Origin: Peptococcaceae bacterium 1198_IL3148
GTDB lineage: Bacteria; Bacillota; Desulfotomaculia; Desulfotomaculales; Desulfohalotomaculaceae
Reading direction: 5' to 3'
Assembly: GCA_036763105.1 (NCBI GenBank)
Contig: JBAIYS010000001.1
Coordinates: forward strand, 1 to 64,000
DNA length: 64,000 bases
Shown here: one piece after another, positions 1-7,374 of the stretch
Layout: each line of letters begins with the position of its first letter
How positions within the stretch are numbered: position 1 is the first letter of the stretch
Position numbers and translations under genes: made by a program
The notes under the pieces: model-generated
Told to the model about the DNA's origin: nothing
Seen by the model: the letters and a program-made list of their open reading frames with translations, nothing else
Database searches by the model: none

Positions 1-42
1 TACTAACGGATCACAGTACCTTGAAAACATTCCTTACAACTA

Positions 43-1326
43 TTACGCTGCTAATTGCTTTGCAGGTCTCTTTATGTCATTTATCATTTTTTGTGGATTA
101 TACACTACATTTTTTGTCAACAACGCAAAGAAGATTCTAATCAGCTTACAGCAAAGAAGTATCAATGACTGTTTTTTCTTTAGTGGATTCTGCTCCCTGG
201 TTGTATAGTACCAGTGCAATTCTTTAAATTCTTTGTTTTTAGCAACCATTGGCATTATGCATTGAAACAGTAGAGCCCTTAACCTTTTCCTGCCTCGTTT
301 GCTGATGGTTGTTCTTCCCTTATGCTTTCCTGAGCTGTTCTCTTTGAGCGATAGCCCAGCTAGTTTCTGCACTTGCTTTGGATGTTCAAATCTTGTGATG
401 TCACCAACTTCAGCTATGAATCCTGCTGCAGTTGCTAATCCGACACCCTTTATCTTTAGCATTTCTTCCATACCTGGCAGTTGCATTGCTAATTCTTCGA
501 TTAAGACCATCGTTTTTTCGTACTGCCGCATAACTAACGCATATTCTTCTAGCAAACAGCTTAATTCGTTTTCTGCAGATCTTAACCCTTGACGCACACC
601 CACTGTAGCTTCTGCAGCTTTAACTAGCTTGGTTGCACGTTTAATTCCAACAGCTCTTTTGATCTCTTTTCTCCATGTAGCTACAATGCCTTCAATACCA
701 AGTTTTATTACTTTCTCAGGGGTAGGAAACTCTTTTAATACCATTAAAGCAGCTTTCCCTTCCCACTTTCCAAAAACCTTATTGAACTCCGGAAAGTATA
801 TACTTATCCACCGCTTTACTCTGTTACGAATAATGTTCAGTTCTTTCACTAATCTCGAACGAGTACTCATTGAGTTGCGCAACTCGCTATAAATACCTTC
901 CGCTATATACGGCACACAGTATCGGCCATCCTTAACCAGCATTGCTATGGTTTTTGGATCCTTTCGGTCATTCTTGCTTGGGTTATTGTCGTCTAATTCT
1001 TTGCTTCGTTTGACATGAAATGGATTAACCAGTGCTACTTTCATTTGAAGATCTTTTATATATTGAGCTATAGGAAACCAATAATGGCCAGTAGGTTCCA
1101 TTCCAATCATGGCATAATTTTTTTGATACTTTGCTTTTAGCTCTTCAATCCACTCTACAAATGAAGAAAAACCACTATCATCATTGTTAAATTTAAAAAG
1201 TTTGCCAACTTCAATTCCTCTGTAATCAAAAGCTCTAGCGTATTGGACCTCGCTAGCAATATCTACACCCACTACTAGCGTGTCTTCTGTGATTTGCTTA
1301 ATTTTATCATTCTGGTTATACTTCAT
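43..1326 (-). CDS. IS110-family transposase (DEDD/Tnp2 recombinase)
   Basis: This 427-residue protein has the two-part IS110 layout. The N-terminal RuvC-like DEDD domain begins with VVGVDIASEVQYAR near residues 18-31, followed by the acidic stretch MIGMEPTGHYWF and the D-rich segment NDRKDPKTIAML. The C-terminal transposase_20 domain contains the helix-hairpin-helix-like KGVGLATAAGFIAEVGD and the conserved SGKHKGRTTISKRGRKRL block, which holds the catalytic serine in this family. The length is normal and the frame is intact, so the element may be active. The ATG is preceded by GGAGG eight bases upstream, but that SD lies in the base of a long hairpin (1331-1397). The family catalyses site-specific DNA recombination without terminal inverted repeats. 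Confidence 0.93.
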   Translation of the reverse strand: MKYNQNDKIKQITEDTLVVGVDIASEVQYARAFDYRGIEVGKLFKFNNDDSGFSSFVEWIEELKAKYQKNYAMIGMEPTGHYWFPIAQYIKDLQMKVALVNPFHVKRSKELDDNNPSKNDRKDPKTIAMLVKDGRYCVPYIAEGIYSELRNSMSTRSRLVKELNIIRNRVKRWISIYFPEFNKVFGKWEGKAALMVLKEFPTPEKVIKLGIEGIVATWRKEIKRAVGIKRATKLVKAAEATVGVRQGLRSAENELSCLLEEYALVMRQYEKTMVLIEELAMQLPGMEEMLKIKGVGLATAAGFIAEVGDITRFEHPKQVQKLAGLSLKENSSGKHKGRTTISKRGRKRLRALLFQCIMPMVAKNKEFKELHWYYTTREQNPLKKKQSLILLCCKLIRIFFALLTKNVVYNPQKMINDIKRPAKQLAA

Positions 1327-1330
1327 TTTG

Positions 1331-1397
1331 AGTACCTCCGTGAATTTAATTTTGTGCTTTTGGCCGATTGCACATTTAAATTCTACTGTGAGGTACT
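1331..1397 (-). ncRNA. Hairpin upstream of IS110 transposase, candidate bridge-RNA region
   Basis: A nested perfect hairpin fills most of the non-coding end. The outer arms are AGTACCTC (1331-1338) and GAGGTACT (1390-1397). The middle arms are GAATTTAA (1342-1349) and TTAAATTC (1376-1383). The inner arms are GTGC (1354-1357) and GCAC (1370-1373), around a 12-base loop. On the transcribed minus strand the outer arm contains the transposase SD GGAGG, so folding would hide it. IS110 elements are known to encode a bridge RNA in a non-coding end. That this hairpin is part of it is inference, and a purely translational control hairpin is the alternative. Confidence 0.45.
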
Positions 1398-1440
1398 TAT
1401 TTTTTCAAAGTGCATTTTATTTCATTACAGGAATGCTCCA

Positions 1441-1779
1441 TTAACATATTCTTAAGCCGTTGGCCACCGGACGCTCCGGTTGCAGCAGCACCACAGATTT
1501 ATCACTTTGGGCGGTGCCTAAAATAAGAATTTCTGAGCGAAAAGGCCCCACTTGCCGCGGAGGAAAATTAACCACCGCCACCACCTGACGGTTGAGTAAT
1601 TCTTCCTTTGTATATAAATCGGTAATTTGGGCGCTGGACTTCTTCACTCCCACCTCTGCACCAAAGTCCACCCAAATTTTATAAGCCGGCCGTCGGGCCT
1701 CGGGGAAATCTTCCACCTTAATCACAGTGCCGATGCGAATATCCACCTTGAAAAAATCATCTACATTTGCTAAGTCCAT
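1441..1779 (-). CDS. csaA: CsaA-like tRNA-binding-domain protein
   Basis: This 112-residue protein is essentially one tRNA-binding (EMAP/Trbp111-like OB-fold) domain. It resembles B. subtilis CsaA, an export-related chaperone, throughout: FFKVDIRIGTVIKVEDFPEA near the N-terminus, then KKSSAQIT, VVAVVNFPPRQVGPFRSE and the C-terminal VLLQPERPVANG. I chose the ATG at 1779 because GGAGG lies eight bases upstream; an upstream in-frame start at 1812 has no such site. The gene directly follows a T-box leader (1901-2100), unusual for a non-synthetase gene, and its stop codon touches the IS110 element. CsaA-type proteins bind peptides and tRNA-like ligands; the physiological role here is not evident. 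Confidence 0.88.
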   Translation of the reverse strand: MDLANVDDFFKVDIRIGTVIKVEDFPEARRPAYKIWVDFGAEVGVKKSSAQITDLYTKEELLNRQVVAVVNFPPRQVGPFRSEILILGTAQSDKSVVLLQPERPVANGLRIC

Positions 1780-1900
1780 TTTTATAGCCTCCTTAATTTT
1801 ACTTAGCCGCAATGTCTTTTGCTTGTTGTTGCAAATAGGTTAGGTTGTAATTGTTAATTTTTAGTGGCTAGTTTTGGTTATTATTCAGGATTCAAAAAAT

Positions 1901-1948
1901 AAAAAACCTCTCGTTCCCAGGCTTTATTTAAGCCCAGGGACGAGAGGT
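1901..1948 (-). terminator. T-box-controlled intrinsic terminator
   Basis: The long stem has arms ACCTCTCGTCCCTGGGCT and AGCCTGGGAACGAGAGGT (minus strand, one mismatch) and is followed by six T residues. Its 5' arm overlaps the part that pairs with the T-box sequence in the antiterminator, the standard mutually exclusive arrangement. Confidence 0.9.
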
Positions 1949-2100
1949 TGCTCCCGCGGTTCCACCCTGGTTGACTGCCTTAACTTAAGCAATCCACCTT
2001 CAAATGAATAAAGGCTCAGGAACTCCCTTCACACGAATGGTTTTACTGGGCTTACACCATTCCCAGCTCGCTGTAAAAACTTAATCCGGCTACTCTTTCC
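1901..2100 (-). promoter_or_regulatory. T-box riboswitch leader, glycine-type specifier
   Basis: On the minus strand the leader starts with GGAAAGAGTAGCCGG (2086-2100), containing the AGTA element of stem I. The apical AG/GGTG elements follow. The invariant T-box sequence AGGGTGGAACCGCG lies at 1955-1968, and an intrinsic terminator at 1901-1948. Aligned with the second T-box in this window (triplet + G + four bases + TGAG), the specifier triplet is GGA (2024-2026), a glycine codon. T-boxes bind the cognate uncharged tRNA and prevent termination. In B. subtilis glyQS follows recO, so a glycine T-box just downstream of recO fits synteny, but here the next gene is csaA. The T-box call is firm; the specifier reading is moderate. 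Confidence 0.92.
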
Positions 2101-2136
2101 TTCATTGCCAAATATTAAACTTAGCTACACAGAAAA

Positions 2137-2165
2137 ATTTTAACAAACAGGCACTGGGTTGTCAA
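2137..2165 (-). promoter_or_regulatory. SigA-type promoter of the glycine T-box transcript
   Basis: On the minus strand TTGACA (2160-2165) and TAAAAT (2137-2142) are separated by 17 bases. The start would fall about 30 bases before stem I of the T-box. The -35 box lies only four bases beyond the stop codon of the preceding gene. Confidence 0.75.
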
Positions 2166-2168
2166 TAA

Positions 2169-2597
2169 TTAAAGATAGGATCGATAATTGCTAGTATAGT
2201 CGGTAGCCTGTTCCATTGGCACTTCTATTTCAAAGCGGTAGTCGTTGGCCATGGCCGCAACAGCACCGGCCACCCCCAGTAGTGCCAATTCGTTACTGTA
2301 CATAGCGCCAACTATTCCGGCCACGCCTACGGTGGCGGGAATTTCTAGCACTGTTTCGCCGTCCTTTTTCACTTTAATCTTTGTGTTGTGACCTTTGCTC
2401 AAAAATTGGCGAAATTGACCCATCACTTCTTTGCTGCGGCCTTGTAGTTTTTCCGATAAATGTCGACCTCGTTCCTCCAGGTTAATTAATGCTTGCACAA
2501 CATCTCCATCCACTTCATCTAGAGCCTCTTTGGCCTCTCGGTAACCCACTCCAACCCGAGCCCGCAGTAGATCTATGTTTTCTAACTCATTGGTCAT
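2169..2597 (-). CDS. UBA-like/DUF4342 domain protein
   Basis: This 142-residue protein has an N-terminal UBA/TS-N-like three-helix segment (DLLRARVGVGYREAKEALDEVDGDVVQALINLE, residues about 7-40). It is followed by a DUF4342-type region with KIKVKKDGETVLEIPATVGVAGIVGA and a hydrophobic Gly/Ala-rich stretch that could be a membrane segment. I chose the ATG at 2597, eight bases after GGGGG, over a GTG at 2606. The gene lies directly downstream of recO (26 bases) and probably shares its transcript. Its biochemical function is unknown. Confidence 0.8.
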   Translation of the reverse strand: MTNELENIDLLRARVGVGYREAKEALDEVDGDVVQALINLEERGRHLSEKLQGRSKEVMGQFRQFLSKGHNTKIKVKKDGETVLEIPATVGVAGIVGAMYSNELALLGVAGAVAAMANDYRFEIEVPMEQATDYTSNYRSYL

Positions 2598-2623
2598 ATT
2601 GCACACCCCCTGTAAATCTACTA

Positions 2624-3400
2624 TTATTTATCCCTATTTGGAGTATTTTTATGCAACACTTCCAGAAAATCCAACGATTTAGCCCGTCTTTCCAAGTGGT
2701 ACCGTGTCAAAGCCTTTAAAATGTTCTTTGTTTGCTCAAAAGTCCATTTATCCGGCTGCAATAAAGCCAGCTCACCGGGCTTGGTGGTAAGTAACTGTCT
2801 TAGCAACTGCACTGTGGGATACTTAATGGCAAACACCCTGTTTTCCGGTTGATAGCAGTGGCCACAGATAACGCCCCCTTCATCAACGCTAAAGGTCAGT
2901 TTACCCGTTAAATCCCCACCGCAATTTACGCAACTGCCCAGTTCCGGCATATAGCCCAGCAAACCTAACATCTTCATTTCAAAGCCGGCCTGTAGTTTTT
3001 CTACCGCGGCAAAATCTATTGTGGGCTGATTTAACCATTTAAGGGTAGTTAGCAGCAAGATAAATAATGGTTCATTGGGCTCGTTTTCTTCATTTAAGAT
3101 ATCCATTAATTCGCAAAAATAAAAGGCCACAGTCATTTTTTCTAAATTGCTAACAATTTCAGTAAAAAAACTAATGCCAGCACACTGGGTGATAGAATCC
3201 AACACCTTACCCCGGCTGAGCATCATTTGGGAATGGCACAGCGGTTGCACCGCCCCCCGCTTGCGGCTATTGGCTTTGGCAGCGCCATAGGCCATTACCC
3301 TTTGCTTACCCCGTTGCCGAGAAAAAATAGTGACCAATTTATCCGCTTCGCGAATGGTTTTGGAGCGCAAAACCACCGCTTCTACATCGTATTGCCTCAC
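2624..3400 (-). CDS. recO: DNA repair protein RecO
   Basis: RecO (258 residues) loads RecA on gapped DNA together with RecF and RecR. The N-terminal OB-fold begins MRQYDVEAVVLRSKTIREADKLVTIFS, with the typical GKQRVMAYGA segment. The zinc-binding C-terminal part has CVNCGG near residue 153 and CGHC about 25 residues later. Length is normal. The GTG start is preceded by GAGGTG. In B. subtilis recO lies next to era and before glyQS; here a galU-to-mgtE block of about 6 kb separates it from era, while a glycine-type T-box still follows. Confidence 0.95.
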   Translation of the reverse strand: MRQYDVEAVVLRSKTIREADKLVTIFSRQRGKQRVMAYGAAKANSRKRGAVQPLCHSQMMLSRGKVLDSITQCAGISFFTEIVSNLEKMTVAFYFCELMDILNEENEPNEPLFILLLTTLKWLNQPTIDFAAVEKLQAGFEMKMLGLLGYMPELGSCVNCGGDLTGKLTFSVDEGGVICGHCYQPENRVFAIKYPTVQLLRQLLTTKPGELALLQPDKWTFEQTKNILKALTRYHLERRAKSLDFLEVLHKNTPNRDK

Positions 3401-3513
3401 ATATTACACCTCAAAAGAGAATTTTGCATTCTGGACGCTAAACTTCTTAACCTGCATTAGATTCTACATGGCAATTGTTTTTCCCTGTTAACAATAATTT
3501 CAACCACAAGCAA

Positions 3514-3557
3514 TAAAAAGGCTGTTGCAAAACAGAATACTGCTTTTTACAACAGCC
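3514..3557 (-). terminator. Intrinsic terminator of galU
   Basis: On the minus strand GGCTGTTG and CAACAGCC (3550-3557 and 3520-3527) form an eight-base stem around a 22-base loop, followed by TTTTTATTG. It lies ten bases beyond the galU stop codon. Confidence 0.8.
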
Positions 3558-3567
3558 CCTTACAAAG

Positions 3568-4443
3568 TTATTTAGTTCTATTTTGATACAACTCTGCTAA
3601 ATACCGGGCAAACCCAGGCCCTAAATCTGGGGATTCTAAAGCAAATTCCACTGTGGCCTTTAAGTAACCCAATTTATCCCCGGCGTCATAACGGGTGCCC
3701 TCAAACTGGCAGGCATATATTGGTTCTAACATTCTCAGCACCCGCAAAGCATCCGTCAACTGAATTTCTCCATTGGCACCGGCGGGCAAGTCTTCTAAAC
3801 ACTTAAAGATAGACGGATTTAAAATGTATCTACCCATAATGGCTAATCTCGAAGGGGCGTCCTCTAACGCTGGTTTTTCAATAAAATCCCTAACCTGATA
3901 AATGGGCCCCTCTTGATCCGAGGTATCTACAATCCCGTATTTGTTAACATCTGCTTCCGGCACCTCTCTGACCCCGACTACACTGGAGTTGTGTTGCTCG
4001 GCAACCATAATTAATTGCTTTAAAGCCGGCACATCGGACTTAACAATATCATCACCCAACAACACCGCAAAGGGTTCACCGGCTATAAATGACTTGGCAC
4101 AATAAATGGCGTGGCCCAGTCCCAGCGGTTCATTCTGCCTAATGTAATGAATGTTGGCCAAGCTGGACAACCTCTTGATCATTTCCAACTGTTCTACTTT
4201 ACCCTTATCTTCCAGAGATGTCTCCAGTTCCGGTGAACGATCAAAGTAATCCACTATTGGCCACTTTCCTCTGCTGGTAATAATCAAAATGTCCTCAATA
4301 CCAGAATTTACAGCCTCTTCAATTATGTATTGAATTGTGGGTTTATCTACTATTGGTAACATTTCTTTAGGTAAAGCTTTGGTGACCGGCAAAAACCGGG
4401 TTCCCAACCCAGCTGCTGGTATTACTGCCTTACGCACTTTCAC
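3568..4443 (-). CDS. galU: UTP--glucose-1-phosphate uridylyltransferase
   Basis: This 291-residue enzyme makes UDP-glucose from UTP and glucose-1-phosphate, feeding cell-envelope polysaccharide and glycolipid synthesis. The nucleotide-binding signature VIPAAGLGTRFLPVTKALPK is at the N-terminus. KPTIQYIIEEAV, the VLLGDDI metal/nucleotide site near residue 130, IEKP and the GEIQLTDAL segment follow in the expected order. The GTG start has GGAGGG upstream. The gene appears monocistronic: it ends at a terminator and faces away from the divergent coat gene at 4703. A hairpin with a T-tract lies about 80 bases before its start. Confidence 0.95.
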   Translation of the reverse strand: MKVRKAVIPAAGLGTRFLPVTKALPKEMLPIVDKPTIQYIIEEAVNSGIEDILIITSRGKWPIVDYFDRSPELETSLEDKGKVEQLEMIKRLSSLANIHYIRQNEPLGLGHAIYCAKSFIAGEPFAVLLGDDIVKSDVPALKQLIMVAEQHNSSVVGVREVPEADVNKYGIVDTSDQEGPIYQVRDFIEKPALEDAPSRLAIMGRYILNPSIFKCLEDLPAGANGEIQLTDALRVLRMLEPIYACQFEGTRYDAGDKLGYLKATVEFALESPDLGPGFARYLAELYQNRTK

Positions 4444-4518
4444 CTATTTTTCCCTCCTAATTGCCTAGGTTAAATTTTTAGTTAAAACCTATCTCTATTA
4501 AACATTTATGTACCAGTG

Positions 4519-4547
4519 TAAAAAACAACGCAAAAGACACTGCGTTG
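4519..4547 (-). terminator. Terminator-like hairpin in the galU leader
   Basis: On the minus strand CAACGCA and TGCGTTG are followed by TTTTTT. No minus-strand gene lies upstream, because the coat gene on the plus strand starts at 4703. The hairpin would therefore end a short leader or small RNA ahead of galU, or it may have no role. I see no known riboswitch core between it and the coat gene. Confidence 0.4.
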
Positions 4548-4702
4548 CTTCTTATTAATTTATACAAACCAGCTGTGAATTCCTGCTTAAATTTTAATTA
4601 TGTACTTTTTGTCACTTTCCCTTGCCAGTGTTATACCGCAGCGCATAAACTTTCCTGAAATGGGCAACTTACTATTAATTTTAAAACTAAGGAGTGATTT
4701 TA

Positions 4703-5338
4703 ATGGCCGCACAATACGGTGCCCACGAAGTAATGGAATTACATGAAGTACTTACTGATGCTATCGATGGAATTAATCAGTTTGAACTGTACAAACCCCA
4801 TGTCACTGATCAACAACTATCATCTATGATTGACAAACACATTAATTTTATGACCAATGAATACAATATGATGGTTCAAGCCCTAAATCAACAAGGCATG
4901 GCTGAAGCTCGTCCATATCGCGCTCCCATCACCAGCCAACCCATTTATGGTTTAAATAACCCCGCTCCCCAAAGTCCTCACACTGCCACCGGCAAGCTAA
5001 ATGATCGGGATATCGCCAGTGGTATGTTAGGTTGTCATAAATCATCTGCCATTATGAAATCCATGGCGGCTTTAGAATGCGCTGATTTGAATCTGAGAAG
5101 AATGGTGCAGCAAGGCTCCATCAATTGTTCCGAAATGGCTTACGAAGTTTGGCAATATATGAACCAAAATGGTTACTACCAAGTGCCAACCATGAAACAA
5201 ATGACTACCAATACTATGATTAATACTTATACCCCCGCAAATATGGGCCCCATGAATAATATGAATCAGATGGGTGATATGGACAATACAAACAAGGGAA
5301 TTTTGAATTTAGGCATGGATCTCAGTTATAACCAGTAG
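4703..5338 (+). CDS. CotF-like spore coat protein
   Basis: This 211-residue protein carries a ferritin-like coat F helical domain in its second half. The sequence LNDRDIASGMLGCHKSSAIMKSM is the usual CotF block, followed by ECADLNLRRMVQQGSINCSEMAYEVWQYMNQNGYY. The C-terminal tail is rich in Met, Asn and Gln, as is common for clostridial coat proteins. I chose the ATG at 4703, preceded by GGAGTG. It is the first gene of a short plus-strand pair with the VanZ-like gene. Coat F proteins are made in the mother cell late in sporulation; I did not find a confident sporulation-sigma promoter. Confidence 0.85.
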   Translation: MAAQYGAHEVMELHEVLTDAIDGINQFELYKPHVTDQQLSSMIDKHINFMTNEYNMMVQALNQQGMAEARPYRAPITSQPIYGLNNPAPQSPHTATGKLNDRDIASGMLGCHKSSAIMKSMAALECADLNLRRMVQQGSINCSEMAYEVWQYMNQNGYYQVPTMKQMTTNTMINTYTPANMGPMNNMNQMGDMDNTNKGILNLGMDLSYNQ

Positions 5339-5415
5339 CCACAGTTTAAGGTGGTGTTTAATACAGAGGTAGCACTATAGAAGGAGTTTCTGCCCTCTGC
5401 CTAGAATAACTACTT

Positions 5416-5823
5416 ATGAAATTATTACAATTGCTAATTAGAACACTACCCTTTCTGTACATGAGTTTAATTTGGTACCTATCAAGTAAGCCCAGTGATG
5501 CCATTGTTAACACTGGGCTTACTTTTGACGCTACCCTTAAAGAATCCCTGCACCTGATAGAGTTTGCAGTATTATATGGCCTGTGGCTGCTGGCCTTCTC
5601 AACCAAAGGGCCAATCACCCCCAAAGGCAGTAAAACGGCGGCGCTATTGGCAATTGCCTACGGTTTAATCGATGAGATCCATCAATCCTTTGTGCCATAC
5701 CGATCAGCTACCCTTTGGGATTTTACCAAAGACACCATTGGCGTTGTGGTTAGCATGTACATTGTAAGTAGAATACTGTGGCCCAATGCCCCACCACGCC
5801 ATAAACATAACACCCACAAATAA
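5416..5823 (+). CDS. VanZ-like membrane protein
   Basis: This 135-residue protein has about four hydrophobic segments and the VanZ-family pattern. An N-terminal LYMSLIWYLSSKPSDA is followed by a KESLHLIEFAVLYGLW helix with the conserved H-E-like pair, and by AIAYGLIDEIHQSFVPYRSATLWDFTKDTIGV. VanZ proteins are linked to teicoplanin resistance in one setting, but most relatives have no known role. The gene begins 77 bases after the coat gene. Length is normal for single-domain members. Confidence 0.85.
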   Translation: MKLLQLLIRTLPFLYMSLIWYLSSKPSDAIVNTGLTFDATLKESLHLIEFAVLYGLWLLAFSTKGPITPKGSKTAALLAIAYGLIDEIHQSFVPYRSATLWDFTKDTIGVVVSMYIVSRILWPNAPPRHKHNTHK

Positions 5824-5855
5824 AAAGGCCACCCCATGATTGATACTGGGGTGGC
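5821..5855 (-). terminator. Terminator between convergent genes
   Basis: GCCACCCC (5828-5835) and GGGGTGGC (5848-5855) form a perfect eight-base stem. On the minus strand it is followed by CTTTTTATTT, so it ends the gene at 5861. It may also slow transcripts from the VanZ-like gene on the plus strand. Confidence 0.8.
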
Positions 5856-5860
5856 ACTGT

Positions 5861-6190
5861 TTACTCTTTATGGCTGTGGCCGCTGGTTCCGTTGGCGATT
5901 TCCACTGTAAAATTAATGGGCCCAATTATTGTTTCTTTTGTATCAATATCATACAAGTAGGCATTGTACATTACATCGGGTTCAAACTGATCGTTCTCTG
6001 TGTCAATGCTAATTATGTAATGGGTTTCATTTAAGCTATGGATAGCATTCTCCTCGTTGATTTGAATATTAGCACTGTACTGGTACGTAATTGGCCTTTC
6101 TCTATCATCAGCTATTTTTACCAGGTCCTCAATGGAACTAACCTGATTATAGTTGTAATATGAAGAGTCTATCTTTTTATCTAGGGCCAC
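5861..6190 (-). CDS. Hypothetical protein, start uncertain
   Basis: I do not recognise this protein of about 109 residues. It is hydrophilic, acidic and rich in Asn, Tyr and Ile, with no signal peptide or membrane segment. The C-terminal half (ETHYIISIDTENDQFEPDVMYNAYLYDIDTKE) looks like a beta-rich domain, and the protein ends in a His-rich SGHSHKE tail. No SD precedes the GTG at 6190. The frame stays open for 13 more codons to 6229, and those codons (IFKKHGTRF) read like protein, so translation may begin at a rare ATT/ATA codon or the 5' end may be lost. It lies alone between two terminators or gene ends. Confidence 0.6.
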   Translation of the reverse strand: MALDKKIDSSYYNYNQVSSIEDLVKIADDRERPITYQYSANIQINEENAIHSLNETHYIISIDTENDQFEPDVMYNAYLYDIDTKETIIGPINFTVEIANGTSGHSHKE

Positions 6191-6265
6191 AAAACGGGTG
6201 CCATGTTTTTTAAAAATGCTTATTTTTACCTATTTTGTGTAATGTTTTTACTTATTCTGGCATAT

Positions 6266-7210
6266 TTATTTACTTTGGTGATTACAGGGGTTATAGAATT
6301 TAAAGTTGTTTTTGCCGGCTTTTTTAGCACGATATAGCGCTGTGTCAGCCATTATTAAAAGTTCTTGGCGCTTTCTGGAGTCATCAGGGTAATTGCTAAT
6401 GCCAATGCTGGTGGTCACATAAAACTCCTGTCTATTTAAGTCCAATGGTTGTTGCATAGTTTCAATAATTCTATTGGCCACTAAGGCGACGTTATCTTTA
6501 GTTTCAATGTTGGGCAGTAAGATAATAAACTCATCTCCACCCATCCGGGCAACGGTATCCCCTTCCCTTAAACAATTAGTTAATCTTTTGGCCACATTCT
6601 GCAGCACAAAGTCGCCGGCATGGTGGCCTAAGGTGTTGTTAACCTGTTTGAAATTATCCAGATCCAAATACATTACCGCCAGTACCTCATTGTTTCTTTT
6701 AGCCCTGGCGATGGCGTTCTCCAGACGGTCTTGTAACAGAACGCGATTGGGTATGCCGGTGAGGGAATCATGAAAGGCTAAATACCTTATGTACTCATCA
6801 TTTCTTTTGCGCTCGGTAATATCGTTAAAGTATACTGCTAATCCATAGCGGCATGAGTAAACCCGCACTTCATACCAATTGTTCAGTGGCGGGTAGTATT
6901 CTTCAAACTGTAAGCTGTTTTTTTCGGTGGCCGCTTTTTTTAGCCTCTCTTGAAAATCCAAACTAAAATTTTTACTAAAAAATTTCCAAACGTTATCACC
7001 CAGTAGTTGATCTTTAGGCACTGCTAAATATTTCTCTGTTGCGGAATTGGCAAATATTAATTTCCACTTTGTATCTATATAACAAAAGGCTTCGTTAATG
7101 CTGTCTAACATATCGATAAATATGTTTTCATAGCGTTTACAAATATCAATACCTCTACCAATAGATAGGGTTCTTAATTGTTTGTTCTTTTTGATATTAT
7201 AGCTAGACAT
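6266..7210 (-). CDS. PAS-GGDEF diguanylate cyclase
   Basis: This 314-residue protein is expected to make cyclic di-GMP. A PAS domain occupies roughly residues 30-135 (MLDSINEAFCYIDTKWKLIFAN to VYFNDITERKR). A complete GGDEF domain follows from HDSLTGIPNRVLLQDRL, with the active-site motif ARMGGDEFIIL and the C-terminal ADTALYRAKKAGKNNFKFY. There is no transmembrane segment, so the sensor is cytoplasmic. No RxxD inhibitory site is seen in the expected spot. I chose the ATG at 7210 behind GGAGG. It is monocistronic, between the mgtE terminator and the gene at 5861. Confidence 0.93.
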   Translation of the reverse strand: MSSYNIKKNKQLRTLSIGRGIDICKRYENIFIDMLDSINEAFCYIDTKWKLIFANSATEKYLAVPKDQLLGDNVWKFFSKNFSLDFQERLKKAATEKNSLQFEEYYPPLNNWYEVRVYSCRYGLAVYFNDITERKRNDEYIRYLAFHDSLTGIPNRVLLQDRLENAIARAKRNNEVLAVMYLDLDNFKQVNNTLGHHAGDFVLQNVAKRLTNCLREGDTVARMGGDEFIILLPNIETKDNVALVANRIIETMQQPLDLNRQEFYVTTSIGISNYPDDSRKRQELLIMADTALYRAKKAGKNNFKFYNPCNHQSK

Positions 7211-7314
7211 TATATCCTCCAATGCCTGGATGTTTATAGTCTGGAATTATTTTACAGCCATTTGTTTGACAATTGCAACTGTTTTTACAATATTTATCAA
7301 TAATTTTAGGGCGC

Positions 7315-7348
7315 AAAAAAACGCTGTCTTGAAATGACAGCGTTTTTA
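7315..7348 (-). terminator. Intrinsic terminator of mgtE
   Basis: On the minus strand ACGCTGTC and GACAGCGT enclose ATTTCAA and are followed by seven T residues. It lies about 27 bases after the mgtE stop codon. Confidence 0.88.
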
Positions 7349-7374
7349 ATGATATAAAGTTGCATCTTTGTACG

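Larger units (their letters stand above)
1..1440 (-). mobile_element. IS110-family insertion sequence, left boundary near or beyond window start
   Basis: The element consists of one transposase gene on the minus strand plus short non-coding flanks. On the right it abuts the csaA stop codon at 1441, so at most 114 bases of upstream non-coding DNA belong to it. On the left only 42 bases follow the transposase stop before the window begins, so that end cannot be placed. No terminal inverted repeats are visible, which is normal for IS110 elements. These elements insert through a DEDD recombinase guided by an RNA made from the non-coding end. Confidence 0.75.
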
